Below are positions 16,654-25,630 of a DNA stretch of 36,224 nucleotides, piece after piece. Origin of the DNA: Pelagibacteraceae bacterium (GTDB lineage Bacteria > Pseudomonadota > Alphaproteobacteria > HIMB59); assembly GCA_002705265.1 (NCBI GenBank), contig PAHR01000030.1, positions 1 through 36,224 of the forward strand, given 5' to 3'. The notes beneath the pieces are model-generated. The model ran no database searches and was not told where the DNA came from. It saw only the letters and a list, made by a program, of their open reading frames with translations. Both the position numbers and the translations under genes were made by a program. The stretch's first letter is position 1, and each line of letters begins with the position of its first letter.

Positions 16654-16917
16654 TTGAATTCTAATCCAATTTATGATAAGAACGTAATTACAGTTATGAA
16701 TAAAGATATAAAACACGTATATGTTGTAAAAGTTGAAGAAGGTAAAAGCTACTCATGGTGCTCTTGTGGTAAAAGCACTAACCAACCATTCTGTGATAGC
16801 TCAGAGATAAGTTGCGAAGAAAAAGCCGTTGACTACAGCTCAAATTCAACAAAGGATGTATATTTTTGTGGATGTAAAGAAACAGCTAATTCGCCTATAT
16901 GTGACTGTAATTCATAG
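16654..16917 (+). CDS. CDGSH-type iron-sulfur domain protein with degenerate ligands
   Basis: Small protein of 87 residues from a TTG at 16654, or 73 from an ATG at 16696. Two CDGSH-like repeats are visible: CSCGKSTNQPFCDSSE and CGCKETANSPICDCNS. Family knowledge: each [2Fe-2S] cluster is held by three cysteines and one histidine (CxC...CDGSH). Here the cysteines are kept in both repeats but the histidine position is Glu in the first and Ser in the second. The protein could bind a cluster differently, or have lost binding. The leading KHVYVVKVEEGKSYSWCSCG is otherwise a good match to bacterial members. The start is uncertain because no convincing Shine-Dalgarno is seen. It lies 49 bp after mmsA and may be co-transcribed. 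Confidence 0.72.
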   Translation: MNSNPIYDKNVITVMNKDIKHVYVVKVEEGKSYSWCSCGKSTNQPFCDSSEISCEEKAVDYSSNSTKDVYFCGCKETANSPICDCNS

Positions 16918-16923
16918 AGATAT

Positions 16924-17331
16924 TTATCTAAGTTTACAAAAATAATTAACACCTGGAATAGAGAACTGAGATAAATAACCTATATCCTCTAATACGTCAA
17001 AAAAAACTGCATTTTTAATATCTGAGTAACCTTTTGAACCAATACTAATTGAATTTAAATTTTCGTTTTTTAAAATTTCGAAATGTTTTTCAAGTTTTTG
17101 ACCATCCCAAGAAAATAATTTCAATATTTTACCTGAATAAGCTAATTCAATTTTTTTAGGGGCACTGTCTTTGATAGAAGATTTGTTTGTTATTTCATTA
17201 TAATCTATATTACAGTCAAGATTAACTAATGTAATTCCATATGAGTTTTTTAATCCAAAATTATTATCAAAGAAAAAACCTATACCTATACCTAAAAGAA
17301 TTGCTAAAATAAATTTATTTCTTTTATTCAT
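16924..17331 (-). CDS. Hypothetical protein with N-terminal membrane anchor
   Basis: 135 residues, not recognised. One hydrophobic helix near the N terminus (FILAILLGIGIGFFF after MNKRNK) suggests a signal anchor or uncleaved signal peptide, with the remaining ~110 residues outside the cytoplasm. No lipobox is seen. Two cysteines (about residues 40 and 132) are present in the outer part. It starts 15 bp after gloA and is likely in the same transcript; it is convergent with the CDGSH gene. No function can be assigned. Confidence 0.65.
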   Translation of the reverse strand: MNKRNKFILAILLGIGIGFFFDNNFGLKNSYGITLVNLDCNIDYNEITNKSSIKDSAPKKIELAYSGKILKLFSWDGQKLEKHFEILKNENLNSISIGSKGYSDIKNAVFFDVLEDIGYLSQFSIPGVNYFCKLR

Positions 17332-17346
17332 TTTTTTTATAGATTT

Positions 17347-17787
17347 TTACCAATTCCCATTATTTTTCATGGAACTCCAAGGTTCTTGTATCTCCAATCT
17401 GTCTCCTTTTTGAAGAAGCTCAATGGATATACCATCAGGTGATTTTATAAAAGCCATATAACCATCTCTAGGTGGTCTATTAATTGTAACTCCGCTATCA
17501 ATTAAAAACTGACATTTTTCATATATATTATCAACTCTAAATGCAAGGTGGCCAAAATTTCTTCCTCCTGTATATTTTTCATGGTCCCAATTATAAGTTA
17601 ACTCTAAAAGTGGTTTTTTATCACTTTTTGCTAGTACTTCATCTTCCGGGGCACAAAGAAATACTAAAGTAAATCTTCCTTTCTCATTTTCTTTTCTTAA
17701 AAATTCAAATAAACCCAATTTATTACAATAAAAATCAATAGATTCATCTATATTAGAAACTCTAACCATTGTGTGTAAATATTCCAT
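17347..17787 (-). CDS. gloA: Lactoylglutathione lyase (glyoxalase I)
   Basis: Isomerises the hemithioacetal of methylglyoxal and glutathione to S-lactoylglutathione. The 146-residue VOC-fold protein has two beta-alpha-beta modules. It opens MEYLHTMVRVSNIDESIDFY, with the first metal ligand (H5), and then LELTYNWD with the glutamate ligand, GHLAFRVDN with the second histidine, and FIKSPDGISIELLQK with the final glutamate, so all four metal ligands are visible. Glutathione-dependent detoxification fits a proteobacterium that also makes formaldehyde and other aldehydes. It is followed closely by a hypothetical membrane-anchored protein. Confidence 0.9.
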   Translation of the reverse strand: MEYLHTMVRVSNIDESIDFYCNKLGLFEFLRKENEKGRFTLVFLCAPEDEVLAKSDKKPLLELTYNWDHEKYTGGRNFGHLAFRVDNIYEKCQFLIDSGVTINRPPRDGYMAFIKSPDGISIELLQKGDRLEIQEPWSSMKNNGNW

Positions 17788-17866
17788 GATGCCTACAATA
17801 GCAAAAAAAATTCTACTGTCTAATATTTATAAATTTACAAATATCTGATCCTAAAAAACTTAAGGA

Positions 17867-18739
17867 TTAAAATTGTTTATTTATTCCAACGGCAATTTTT
17901 TTCTTAAGTATGCTTTCTCTGTAGAATATATAACTAACGCTCAAAACAATTATTAGCGCCCCTATATAAACTCTAAAAGTTACTATCTCATTAAATAAAA
18001 AATATCCTATAAAATAACTCCATATCAATGATGAAAATTCAAAGGGAGCTAAAACAGAAGCATCTGCTAGTTGAAATGATTTTGTTAAGAAGAATTGAGC
18101 TATAAAACCAAATATTCCAGTTAACATTAAAAGAAGTAAATCTTGAGAACTAGGTATTATCCAAGACGAATTATAAAAACCTAGACTGATAAGCGAGCAA
18201 AAAAAAGTAAATATAAAAATTGATAAAAAGTTATTATTAGTTGTTAATATTTTTTTTAAACAAATAACAGCAAAAGATAAAAATAGACTTGCTATTAATG
18301 GCAATAATGAATAGTTAGAAAAAATATTAATTGAAGGGTTTAATATAATTACTACACCTAAGAAACCAAACATTATTGCTATAATTCTTCTTATCCCGAT
18401 TACCTCTTGAAGAAAAAATATAGATAGAATTGATATAAAAAAAACAGAAGAAAAACTTATTGTTTGCATCTCTACTAAATTAACATGCCTTAAGGATAGA
18501 AAAAAAAGACTCATGGCACAAATACCGAAAACAGCTCTCATTAAATGAAGAGGGTATTGATTAATTTTCGATAATTTTAATTTATTTTTATAAATAACCA
18601 AAATAATAGGAATAAGTGCAAAAAAATTTCTAAAAAAAACAACCTCAAATAAAGGAACTCTATCACCTAAGATTTTGATACAAGTACCCATTAAAACAAA
18701 AAATAAAACAGATAAAGATTTAAAAAAAAATGCAGACAT
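17867..18739 (-). CDS. EamA/DMT-family transporter
   Basis: Inner-membrane protein of 290 residues with about ten membrane helices arranged as two EamA repeats (about 1-135 and 145-280). The first repeat has PLFEVVFFRNFFALIPI and the second ends with APFEFSSLIWSYFIGYFLFNE, both characteristic of the drug/metabolite transporter superfamily. Members export amino acids or metabolites, so the substrate cannot be named. It starts 28 bp from the divergent amidotransferase gene. The ATG at 18739 has no clear Shine-Dalgarno. Confidence 0.85.
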   Translation of the reverse strand: MSAFFFKSLSVLFFVLMGTCIKILGDRVPLFEVVFFRNFFALIPIILVIYKNKLKLSKINQYPLHLMRAVFGICAMSLFFLSLRHVNLVEMQTISFSSVFFISILSIFFLQEVIGIRRIIAIMFGFLGVVIILNPSINIFSNYSLLPLIASLFLSFAVICLKKILTTNNNFLSIFIFTFFCSLISLGFYNSSWIIPSSQDLLLLMLTGIFGFIAQFFLTKSFQLADASVLAPFEFSSLIWSYFIGYFLFNEIVTFRVYIGALIIVLSVSYIFYRESILKKKIAVGINKQF

Positions 18740-18743
18740 AATC

Positions 18744-18749
18744 TATAAT
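18744..18749 (+). promoter_or_regulatory. -10 promoter box of the amidotransferase gene
   Basis: TATAAT lies in the 28-bp gap between the divergent EamA and amidotransferase genes. Transcription would begin near 18756, leaving a leader of only about a dozen bases before the GTG at 18768. No obvious -35 box; the upstream side lies inside the EamA coding region. Confidence 0.45.
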
Positions 18750-18767
18750 CCAATATATTACATAGTT

Positions 18768-19550
18768 GTGAATTTACTAATAGTTAATGGTTATAATAAA
18801 GAAGGTTGGAACAAACTCCAAAAAAAAGGCCTACAACATATTTGTGATTTTTATCGTGATCAGTTATTAGAAATAAATCCGAAATTAAAAACTACTTACA
18901 TTCATCCTTCTATAGATTTAAAACAAATATATGAAGAAGAATTTTTAAAATCTTTCGATGGAATAGTTTGGACTGGTTCAAGTTTAAATATTTACGATAA
19001 TACTAAACAAATACAAAATCAAATTATGTTAATGAAAATTCTTGTTAAAAATAAAATTAAAATATTTGGTAGTTGTTGGGGCATGCAAGTTTATACAATA
19101 GCTAATAATGGAGATGTAAAAAAAAATAACAAAGGTAGAGAGATAGGAATTTCTTATAATATTGCATTAAATAAAAGAGGTAGATCTCATAATATGTATA
19201 TCAATAAACCTTATCTTTTTGATGCTTTTTGTTCTCACTTAGATCATATAACTACTTTACCTAAAAATTCATTTTCATTAGCTGAAAATAATTATTCAAT
19301 TCAAGCTATTTCTTCTAAAAATTTTTGGGGAACTCAATATCACCCTGAGTTTAATTTTAAATTTACTGCACAAATTTTAAATGCTAGAAAAAAAATTTTA
19401 ATAAAAGAAAAATGTTTTACAAAAAATCAAATTAATAGTGTCATAAAAGCTTACAATAAACCGAATGAAAAACAATTTAGTCAATCATTACTAAATGATA
19501 AAATTAGGAAAACTGAACTAACAAACTGGTTAAAGTTTATTAGGAAGTAA
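18768..19550 (+). CDS. Class I glutamine amidotransferase (GMP-synthase-like domain)
   Basis: About 260 residues. The nucleophile elbow is FGSCWGMQVY, and the His/Glu pair is in GTQYHPEFNF, so the catalytic triad is complete. It resembles stand-alone GuaA-type amidotransferase proteins without the synthetase domain; these act as hydrolases on gamma-glutamyl compounds or supply ammonia to an unknown partner. I choose the GTG at 18768 because the protein then opens NLLIVNGYN, the usual first strand, and because a TATAAT box sits just upstream; an ATG at 18675 would lie inside the divergent EamA gene. The 3' end overlaps the convergent LOG gene by 21 bp. Confidence 0.8.
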   Translation: MNLLIVNGYNKEGWNKLQKKGLQHICDFYRDQLLEINPKLKTTYIHPSIDLKQIYEEEFLKSFDGIVWTGSSLNIYDNTKQIQNQIMLMKILVKNKIKIFGSCWGMQVYTIANNGDVKKNNKGREIGISYNIALNKRGRSHNMYINKPYLFDAFCSHLDHITTLPKNSFSLAENNYSIQAISSKNFWGTQYHPEFNFKFTAQILNARKKILIKEKCFTKNQINSVIKAYNKPNEKQFSQSLLNDKIRKTELTNWLKFIRK

Positions 19551-20081
19551 CTTAGATAATTCTTTTAAATTTTTACAAACAGTAAAAAAACTTAAAATAT
19601 CTTTTTTAGAGTAATTTTTTGATGGTACTACTTGATATTGTTTAATTAAACCACTCCAATAGTTTTTATAGTTATAAATTATTATGGGTTTATTTTTAAT
19701 AATTTTGAGTTGATTTGCGCTAATAACTAAAGAAATTTCTTCAATAGTACCCCCTCCCCCAGGAAGAGCTAGGAAAAAATCTGCTTTATTTAAAAAAATT
19801 TTTTTTCTTTCTTCCATTGTTTTTGTAATAATTAATTTATTCAATCTTTTATTTATTTTTTCTCTATTATCTAAAAACTCTGGGATAATTCCTGTAACTT
19901 GACCTCCTAAATCTAACGCTGTATTTGCAACTATGCCCATTAATCCATTTTGACCGCCACCATAAATAATTCCATAATTTTCTTTAACTAAATAGGTTGT
20001 AATTTTTTTAGCTAATACTTGATGTTCTAGATTTGGGCCTTTCATAGAACCACAAAATACTGCAATTTTAGCTTTAATCAT
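19530..20081 (-). CDS. LOG-family protein (nucleoside 5'-monophosphate phosphoribohydrolase type)
   Basis: 183 residues, Rossmann-like. It has the opening AVFCGSM, the IYGGGQNGLMG loop and the signature PGGGGTIEE (PGGxGTxxE), which carry the phosphate-binding and catalytic residues of LOG proteins. Family knowledge: plant and actinobacterial members release cytokinin bases from their ribotides; many bacterial copies were called lysine decarboxylases in error. The natural substrate here is unknown. The conserved arginine after the first loop region (MEERKKIF) is present. Confidence 0.85.
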   Translation of the reverse strand: MIKAKIAVFCGSMKGPNLEHQVLAKKITTYLVKENYGIIYGGGQNGLMGIVANTALDLGGQVTGIIPEFLDNREKINKRLNKLIITKTMEERKKIFLNKADFFLALPGGGGTIEEISLVISANQLKIIKNKPIIIYNYKNYWSGLIKQYQVVPSKNYSKKDILSFFTVCKNLKELSKLLPNKL

Positions 20082-20128
20082 TTAAAAATTTTTATTTTCA
20101 TTTATAAATTGGCTTATATATTACAATA

Positions 20129-20416
20129 ATGAATAAAGATAACACTATTAAACTAAATGCTATTAGAAAAAAAATTGACTCAATTGATGATAAAATTTTA
20201 AAATTAGTTTCTAAAAGATTTAAAGAAATTCACAAAGTAGCTGCTTTAAAAGATAATTCTGATCAAATAGTTGATAATAAAAGAATTAAAAAAATACTTA
20301 CAAAAATTAAGTCAAAAGCTAAAAAAGAAAAATTGGATAACGATTTTGCTGTAAGATTATGGCAATTATTTATTCAAGAAGCTATTCGCATGGAATATTC
20401 TAAAATTAAAAATTAA
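20129..20416 (+). CDS. Chorismate mutase, AroQ class
   Basis: All-helical enzyme of 95 residues that converts chorismate to prephenate for phenylalanine/tyrosine synthesis. The N-terminal LNAIRKKIDSIDDKILKLVSKRF pattern gives the arginine and Asp/Ile spacing of the first AroQ helix. The following K (HKVAALK) and a C-terminal WQLFIQEAIRMEY helix complete the active site. It is a stand-alone domain, without a fused prephenate dehydratase. The 3' end overlaps nhaD by 11 bp (convergent). Confidence 0.85.
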   Translation: MNKDNTIKLNAIRKKIDSIDDKILKLVSKRFKEIHKVAALKDNSDQIVDNKRIKKILTKIKSKAKKEKLDNDFAVRLWQLFIQEAIRMEYSKIKN

Positions 20417-21722
20417 TTAAAATATGTGCATATATGCTTGCGGCATAACCTAAAGCTATTACAGGAGTCCACTTTAAATGGCCAAAAAAAGTATATTGAC
20501 CTCTTGCTTGACCCATTAAAGCAACTCCAGCTGCTGAGCCAATAGATAACATACTCCCACCTACTCCTGCTGTAAGAGTAACTAGCAACCATTGTGAATC
20601 TGGCATTGGTGGGTTCATTGTTAGTACAGCAAACATTACTGGTATATTATCAACAATAGCTGATAAAATTCCTACTAAAACATTTGCCCATGTTGCTCCT
20701 AACTCTACATACATAAAATTATTGATCATTGATAAGTATCCAATAAAACCTAATCCACCAACACTAAGAATTACACCAAAGAAGAATAACAAAGTATCCC
20801 ATTCTGCCTTAGAGACTTTTCTTAAAATATCAAATTTTTCAGGTGCATCTAATTCACTATTACCATGAGTTATTTTAAGATAGTAAGCAAACAAAGAAAG
20901 ATATCCAAAACCAAGCATCATTCCCATCATAGGAGGTAAGGTTAAAAAATTATGAAAGCTGACAGCTGTAGCTATTGTAAGAATAAACAACACCATAACA
21001 GTTACAGCCCCTCTTCTCATTACGACTTTTTCACCTGAAGATTTTGGTTTTTCGTTTGGAACAAAAAAATACATTATAACTGCTGGCACTACATAATTAA
21101 CAACAGACGGTATGAAGATTGCAAAGAATTCAAAGAAACCAAGTATTCCTTTTTGCCAAACCATTAGAGTAGTAATATCTCCAAAAGGTGAGAAAGCTCC
21201 ACCTGCATTAGCTGCAACAACAATATTAACACATCCTATGGAAATAAATTTACTATTGTCTTTTCCTACTGCTAAAAGAACAGCACATAAAACCAGTGCT
21301 GTAGTTAAGTTATCTGCAATTGGCGACAAAAAGAAAGCAATTATACCTGTAATTAAAAATAATTGCCTATAAGTGAAACCTTTACTAGTTAACCAAGATC
21401 TTAGTGCATTAAACACATCTCTATTATCTAGGGAATTAATATATGTCATAGCTACAAGTAAGAATAAAAATAATTCAGCATATTCTAAAACTCCATGTCT
21501 AAGAGCTGCTTCAACTGCATGAGACATTTCTTTGTCACCAATAAATTGCGATGCTATTAAGGCCCATATAATTCCAGCAGATATAATCACAGGCTTTGAC
21601 TTTCTTAAGTGGGTAATTTCTTCAGCCATAACAAATGCATAGGCAACAACAAACACAATGACACTTGCTATACCAACAGTGCTAGTAGTTAAATTAACTG
21701 CAATATCCGCCGAAGCTGCCAT
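20406..21722 (-). CDS. nhaD: Na+/H+ antiporter NhaD
   Basis: Inner-membrane sodium/proton antiporter of the ion-transporter superfamily, 438 residues and about twelve helices. Typical motifs are the AEEITHLRKSKPV loop after helix 1, SPIADNLTTALVLC, AANAGGAFSPFGDITTLMVW and, in the second half, VDNIPVMFAVL with LSIGSAAGVALMG. The gene starts 1 bp after the formyl-hydrolase-like gene and so belongs to the ThDP lyase-frc operon. Co-transcription with a carboxylate pathway may mean it resets the sodium or proton gradient during carboxylate uptake or decarboxylation (inference). Confidence 0.92.
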   Translation of the reverse strand: MAASADIAVNLTTSTVGIASVIVFVVAYAFVMAEEITHLRKSKPVIISAGIIWALIASQFIGDKEMSHAVEAALRHGVLEYAELFLFLLVAMTYINSLDNRDVFNALRSWLTSKGFTYRQLFLITGIIAFFLSPIADNLTTALVLCAVLLAVGKDNSKFISIGCVNIVVAANAGGAFSPFGDITTLMVWQKGILGFFEFFAIFIPSVVNYVVPAVIMYFFVPNEKPKSSGEKVVMRRGAVTVMVLFILTIATAVSFHNFLTLPPMMGMMLGFGYLSLFAYYLKITHGNSELDAPEKFDILRKVSKAEWDTLLFFFGVILSVGGLGFIGYLSMINNFMYVELGATWANVLVGILSAIVDNIPVMFAVLTMNPPMPDSQWLLVTLTAGVGGSMLSIGSAAGVALMGQARGQYTFFGHLKWTPVIALGYAASIYAHILINF

Positions 21723-21723
21723 T

Positions 21724-22644
21724 TTAGCTAAATAAATCCCCTTCAGTAAAAACTGCTGTGTTCATATCTTTGACATAAAGCTTACCTTGATCTTTAGACT
21801 TAAACCTAGTTACAATTAAAAAACCACCTTTTACAGCAATTTTTACATTCTCTTCATTAATTTCCATAATTTGACCTGGAAAATGCTCTGCTGACTGTTC
21901 TTCAGAGAATTTAGTATCTAAAAATACATATTCTTCATCCATAAATTCAGCCCAAGCTCCAGGTTGTGGGTTAGATGCTCTTATTAAATTATAAACTTCT
22001 TTACCTGGTTTTTTCCAATCTATTCTAGCTATATCTTTTTTAAACCAGGATTCGTAGGTTGCCTTTGTTTCATCTTGTTTAATTCTAGGTGCATTTCCTT
22101 CATTTAATAAATTTGCTGATTCAATACAAGCATCAACACCTAAGGGAAAAATTTTATTAAAATAAATATCTCCTAAAGTTTCATCATCACCAATATCAAC
22201 TTCCTTTTGAAGAAGAATATCACCTTCATCCAATCCATCATTTGGATAAAAAATAGTTAATCCAGTTTTTTTCGAACCTAAAGATATAGGCCAATTGATT
22301 GAACTTGGACCCCTATGTAAAGGTAAAAGAGATGGATGAAAACAAATTGATCCATGCTGAGGTATATCTCTAGCTTCCTCAGGAACAAAAATAGTCACAT
22401 ATGCCATTACACATAAGTCTGAATTATGACTTCTCATTTGATCTAAAACTTCTTTATCTTTAAAATTAGAAGGTTGAAAAACAGGTAAGTTTTCATTTAA
22501 AGCATATTCTTTAACTGGGTCTAATGGTTTTCCTTCTTTATCTGGAGCACAATAAACAGCTACAATTTCATGATCTGTTTCTTTGTAGAATTTTTCTAAA
22601 GTGCTTTTTCCAAAAGCTTGCTGTCCCATTAATATAATTTTCAT
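21724..22644 (-). CDS. 10-formyltetrahydrofolate hydrolase/formyltransferase-like protein
   Basis: 306 residues resembling the N-terminal hydrolase domain of 10-formyl-THF dehydrogenase (ALDH1L1) more than methionyl-tRNA formyltransferase: HGSICFHPSLLPLHRGPSS, SINWPISLG, KKTGLTIFYPNDGLDEGD and LLQKEVDI align well from memory. Catalytic His103 and Asp139 are in place. The position of the catalytic asparagine of tRNA formyltransferase is Cys101 here, as another residue replaces it in ALDH1L1. A C-terminal Fmt-like barrel (about 205-306) follows. No aldehyde dehydrogenase domain is fused. Its operon partners make and transfer formyl-CoA, so a role in moving or hydrolysing a formyl group is likely; the exact reaction is unknown. 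Confidence 0.75.
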   Translation of the reverse strand: MKIILMGQQAFGKSTLEKFYKETDHEIVAVYCAPDKEGKPLDPVKEYALNENLPVFQPSNFKDKEVLDQMRSHNSDLCVMAYVTIFVPEEARDIPQHGSICFHPSLLPLHRGPSSINWPISLGSKKTGLTIFYPNDGLDEGDILLQKEVDIGDDETLGDIYFNKIFPLGVDACIESANLLNEGNAPRIKQDETKATYESWFKKDIARIDWKKPGKEVYNLIRASNPQPGAWAEFMDEEYVFLDTKFSEEQSAEHFPGQIMEINEENVKIAVKGGFLIVTRFKSKDQGKLYVKDMNTAVFTEGDLFS

Positions 22645-22669
22645 GAATTATCTTTTATATGATTCTTAT

Positions 22670-23917
22670 CTAAATTGCACCTGAATCTCGAAGGGATTTT
22701 ATTTCTTCATCACTCATATTACAAAATTCCTTAATAACCTCTTCTGTGTGTTCTCCAAGCAAAGGAGATCTTTTAACAACTGCAGGTGAATCAGAGAGTT
22801 TTATAGGATTGCCAACAGTAAGATACTTTCCTCTTTCTGGATGATCTACTTCTACAATTGTCCCAGTTTCTCTTAAACTTTGTTCATTAGCGAGTTCTTT
22901 CATAGAAAGAATTGGTCCGACAGGTATATTAAGAGGATTACAGATGTCCATAACTTCAAATTTTGTTTTGGTCATAGTCCATGCTTCAATTGTTTCAAAA
23001 ATCTCATTTAAATGAGGCAATCTAGCTTCAGGTGTTAAAAATTTTTCATCCTCAATCCATTCAGGTTTTCCAATAACCTCGCATATATTTTTCCAAACAG
23101 CTGCTTGAGTAATAAAATAAGTATAAGCATCCGGATCTGTGTCCCATCCTTTACATTTTAAAATTCTACCAGGTTGACCACCTCCTGAATCATTGCCAGC
23201 TCTAGGAGTTGCTTCTCCAAAAGGAATTCCTTGACCAAACTGTGAATATTCTTTTAATGGACCGTGAGATAAACGCTGTTGATCACGAAGTTTAACTCTA
23301 CAAAGATTTAAAACCCCATCTTGCATTGCAGCACTTACTCTTTGTCCTTTACCTGATTTTTCTCTGTGAAATAGAGCTGTAACTATTCCTAATGCTAAAT
23401 GAAGTCCTGTACCACTGTCACCTATTTGCGCTCCAGTAACTGTTGGTACCTCACCTAACATACCAGTTGTAGATGCAGAACCACCTGCACACTGAGCGAC
23501 ATTTTCATATACTTTGCAATCTTCATAAGCACCAGGTCCAAAACCTTTTACTGAAGCATAAATCATTCGTGGATTAATTTCTTGAATTTTTTCCCAACTA
23601 AAACCCATACGATCTAATGCTCCTGGAGCAAAATTTTCTACCATAACATCACACTGCTCTATAAGTGATGTAAAAATTTTCGCTCCATCTGGGTTTTTAG
23701 GATTAAGAGTAATGCTTCTTTTATTAGAATTAAGCATAGTAAAATATAAACTATCTGCTTTTGGTACATCTCTTAGTTGTCCTCTAGTAGCATCTCCTAC
23801 TCCTGGTCTCTCAACTTTTACAACATCAGCACCAAACCACGCTAATAATTGCGTGCACGTCGGACCTGACTGTACATGAGTCATATCTAAAATTTTTACA
23901 CCTTTTAAAGCTTCCAT
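22670..23917 (-). CDS. frc: Formyl-CoA:oxalate CoA-transferase (class III CoA-transferase)
   Basis: Moves CoA between carboxylates, classically formyl-CoA + oxalate to formate + oxalyl-CoA. The 415-residue protein follows Oxalobacter Frc closely as I recall it: [56 protein letters not shown], the catalytic Asp167 in [27 protein letters not shown], the glycine loop GGGQPGR and [16 protein letters not shown]. This is a specific match and not a generic family III enzyme. It follows the ThDP lyase by 20 bp and precedes the formyl-hydrolase-like gene by 25 bp. The acceptor acid in vivo may be oxalate or another small carboxylate. Confidence 0.9.
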   Translation of the reverse strand: MEALKGVKILDMTHVQSGPTCTQLLAWFGADVVKVERPGVGDATRGQLRDVPKADSLYFTMLNSNKRSITLNPKNPDGAKIFTSLIEQCDVMVENFAPGALDRMGFSWEKIQEINPRMIYASVKGFGPGAYEDCKVYENVAQCAGGSASTTGMLGEVPTVTGAQIGDSGTGLHLALGIVTALFHREKSGKGQRVSAAMQDGVLNLCRVKLRDQQRLSHGPLKEYSQFGQGIPFGEATPRAGNDSGGGQPGRILKCKGWDTDPDAYTYFITQAAVWKNICEVIGKPEWIEDEKFLTPEARLPHLNEIFETIEAWTMTKTKFEVMDICNPLNIPVGPILSMKELANEQSLRETGTIVEVDHPERGKYLTVGNPIKLSDSPAVVKRSPLLGEHTEEVIKEFCNMSDEEIKSLRDSGAI

Positions 23918-23937
23918 TTACTAACCTCCTGAAAACA

Positions 23938-25614
23938 TCACTTATACATAGTTTGATTTTTAGTACCTGGAGCAAACTCTTCTTTATCAACCCATATATT
24001 TACTAGAGCTGGAGTTCCTGACTTAACAGCTTCTCTTGCTCTTTGAAGTGCTGGCTGAATGTCTTTTGCCTCTCTAACACACTCACCGTGACCTCCTAGT
24101 ACTTTAGCGAATTCATCGAAATTAACATCTCCTAGTATGTTACCTACATTTCCTTTTTCTTCCCCATATTTCATAATTTGCCCAAACCTAATTTGATTTT
24201 GAGCAGAGTTATTACCAACTACAGTTAAAACTGGAAGTTTATGTCTAACAAAAGCTTCAAAATCCATACCTGTCATTGAAAATGCACCATCACCACAATA
24301 TAAGAGAATTTCACTTTCAGGTGATGATTGTTTAGCTGCCAAAGCATAAGGAACTCCAACTCCTAGTGTTCCGAGTGGACCTGGATCCATCCAACCACCT
24401 GGTCTTTTTGGTTGAACAGCTTGAGCACTAATTGTTACCACATCTCCTCCATCACCTATATAAATAGTATCTTCATTTAAAAACTGATTTAACTCCCAAG
24501 CAACTCTATAAGGGCTTATTGGAGATTTGTCAGTTGTAAATGTTGGCATAAGTTTTTCTAACGCACTTTCTTCCCCTGTTCTTAATTCTTTAAACCAATC
24601 TGTTCTGTCACTTTTACTACCTGCATCTGCTATTGCTGACAAGGTTCTGCCTATATGACCAACTAAACCTAAAGATATATCTCTATTTTTACCAACTGTT
24701 CTATAATCCATATCAATTTGAATTACTGTAGCTTTTGGATTTAAACGCTTTCCATAGCCCATTCTAAAATCAAAAGGAGTGCCAACTATTATTATACAAT
24801 CAGACTTTGTAAAAGCATTTCTTCTTGTTCTATGAAAATGATGTGGATCTCCTGGTGGTAATGTACCTCTAGCTGCCCCATTAAGATAAGCTGGGATATT
24901 CATTTTTCTTACGAATTCAACTGCTTCTTTATTTGATTGGCATGTCCAAACCTGCTGACCTAAAAGAATACAAGGTCTCTCTGATTTTGAAATTATGTCA
25001 GCTGCTTTTTGAATGTCTTCCGGATCAGCTAATGTCTTTGATGAAGCACTATATTTTCCAGGTTGAGGTAAAACAGCTTTACTTAATGGAATTGATGTAT
25101 CTAGAACATCTCTAGGTATTTCTAAAAAAGCAGGTCCGTAAGAACCGTTTCTTGTTTCCCTAAATGCCATAGAAACCATATCAGCACATCTTTCGGTAGA
25201 CATAACTGTTGCAGCAAATTTTGTAATTGGTTGCATCATATCTACGTGAGGTAAATCCTGAAGTGAACCCATTTTATGTTGAGTTAAAGAACTTTGTCCT
25301 CCAATAAGCAGCATTGGTATTTCAGCTCTAAAGGCATTTGCAACACCAGTTATAGCATGAGTAGTGCCAGGGCCTGCTGTAACTACAGCACAACCTGGTT
25401 TTCCAGTCATTCTAGAATAACCATCTGCAGCATGGGAAGCCACTTCTTCATGTCTTACATCTATAATTTTTATTCCTTCGTTCAAACAACCGTTATAGAT
25501 ATCTATTATATGACCTCCACATAAAGTATAGATCACTTCAATTCCTTCGGCTTTAAGCGCCTTTGCAACTAGTTCACCACCAGTTACCATTTGTTCATTT
25601 GATGCTGTAGTCAT
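23938..25614 (-). CDS. ThDP-dependent lyase, 2-hydroxyacyl-CoA lyase/oxalyl-CoA decarboxylase type
   Basis: 558 residues with the three-domain fold of acetolactate-synthase-like enzymes: N-terminal pyrimidine domain with catalytic Glu56 (VRHEEVASHAADGY), a central domain (about 200-340), and a C-terminal diphosphate domain with GDGAFSMTGMDFEAFVRH and VGNNS. The opening IYTLCGGHIIDIYNG and the GGQSSLTQHKMGSLQDLP region look most like 2-hydroxyacyl-CoA lyases (HACL2/ILVBL type). The Tyr-Glu pair of Oxalobacter oxalyl-CoA decarboxylase that I recall near residue 120 is not evident. No ilvN-like small subunit is nearby. With frc next in the operon, the product is probably formyl-CoA plus CO2 or an aldehyde. 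The start has GAGGAG upstream and an operator-like dyad just before it. Confidence 0.8.
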   Translation of the reverse strand: MTTASNEQMVTGGELVAKALKAEGIEVIYTLCGGHIIDIYNGCLNEGIKIIDVRHEEVASHAADGYSRMTGKPGCAVVTAGPGTTHAITGVANAFRAEIPMLLIGGQSSLTQHKMGSLQDLPHVDMMQPITKFAATVMSTERCADMVSMAFRETRNGSYGPAFLEIPRDVLDTSIPLSKAVLPQPGKYSASSKTLADPEDIQKAADIISKSERPCILLGQQVWTCQSNKEAVEFVRKMNIPAYLNGAARGTLPPGDPHHFHRTRRNAFTKSDCIIIVGTPFDFRMGYGKRLNPKATVIQIDMDYRTVGKNRDISLGLVGHIGRTLSAIADAGSKSDRTDWFKELRTGEESALEKLMPTFTTDKSPISPYRVAWELNQFLNEDTIYIGDGGDVVTISAQAVQPKRPGGWMDPGPLGTLGVGVPYALAAKQSSPESEILLYCGDGAFSMTGMDFEAFVRHKLPVLTVVGNNSAQNQIRFGQIMKYGEEKGNVGNILGDVNFDEFAKVLGGHGECVREAKDIQPALQRAREAVKSGTPALVNIWVDKEEFAPGTKNQTMYK

Positions 25615-25630
25615 TAGTTATGCTCCTCGT

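Noticed and set aside
18675-18767. Upstream extension of the amidotransferase gene to an ATG at 18675
   Set aside because: It would overlap the divergent EamA gene by 65 bp and add 31 residues not seen in the family; the GTG at 18768 has a promoter box just upstream.
21112-21372. 86-codon plus-strand frame inside nhaD
   Set aside because: Shadow of a conserved membrane segment of NhaD, without a domain or Shine-Dalgarno.
23938-25614. Acetolactate synthase large subunit (ilvB) for branched-chain amino acid synthesis
   Set aside because: No ilvN regulatory subunit, operon partner is frc, and N-terminal motifs fit 2-hydroxyacyl-CoA lyases better.
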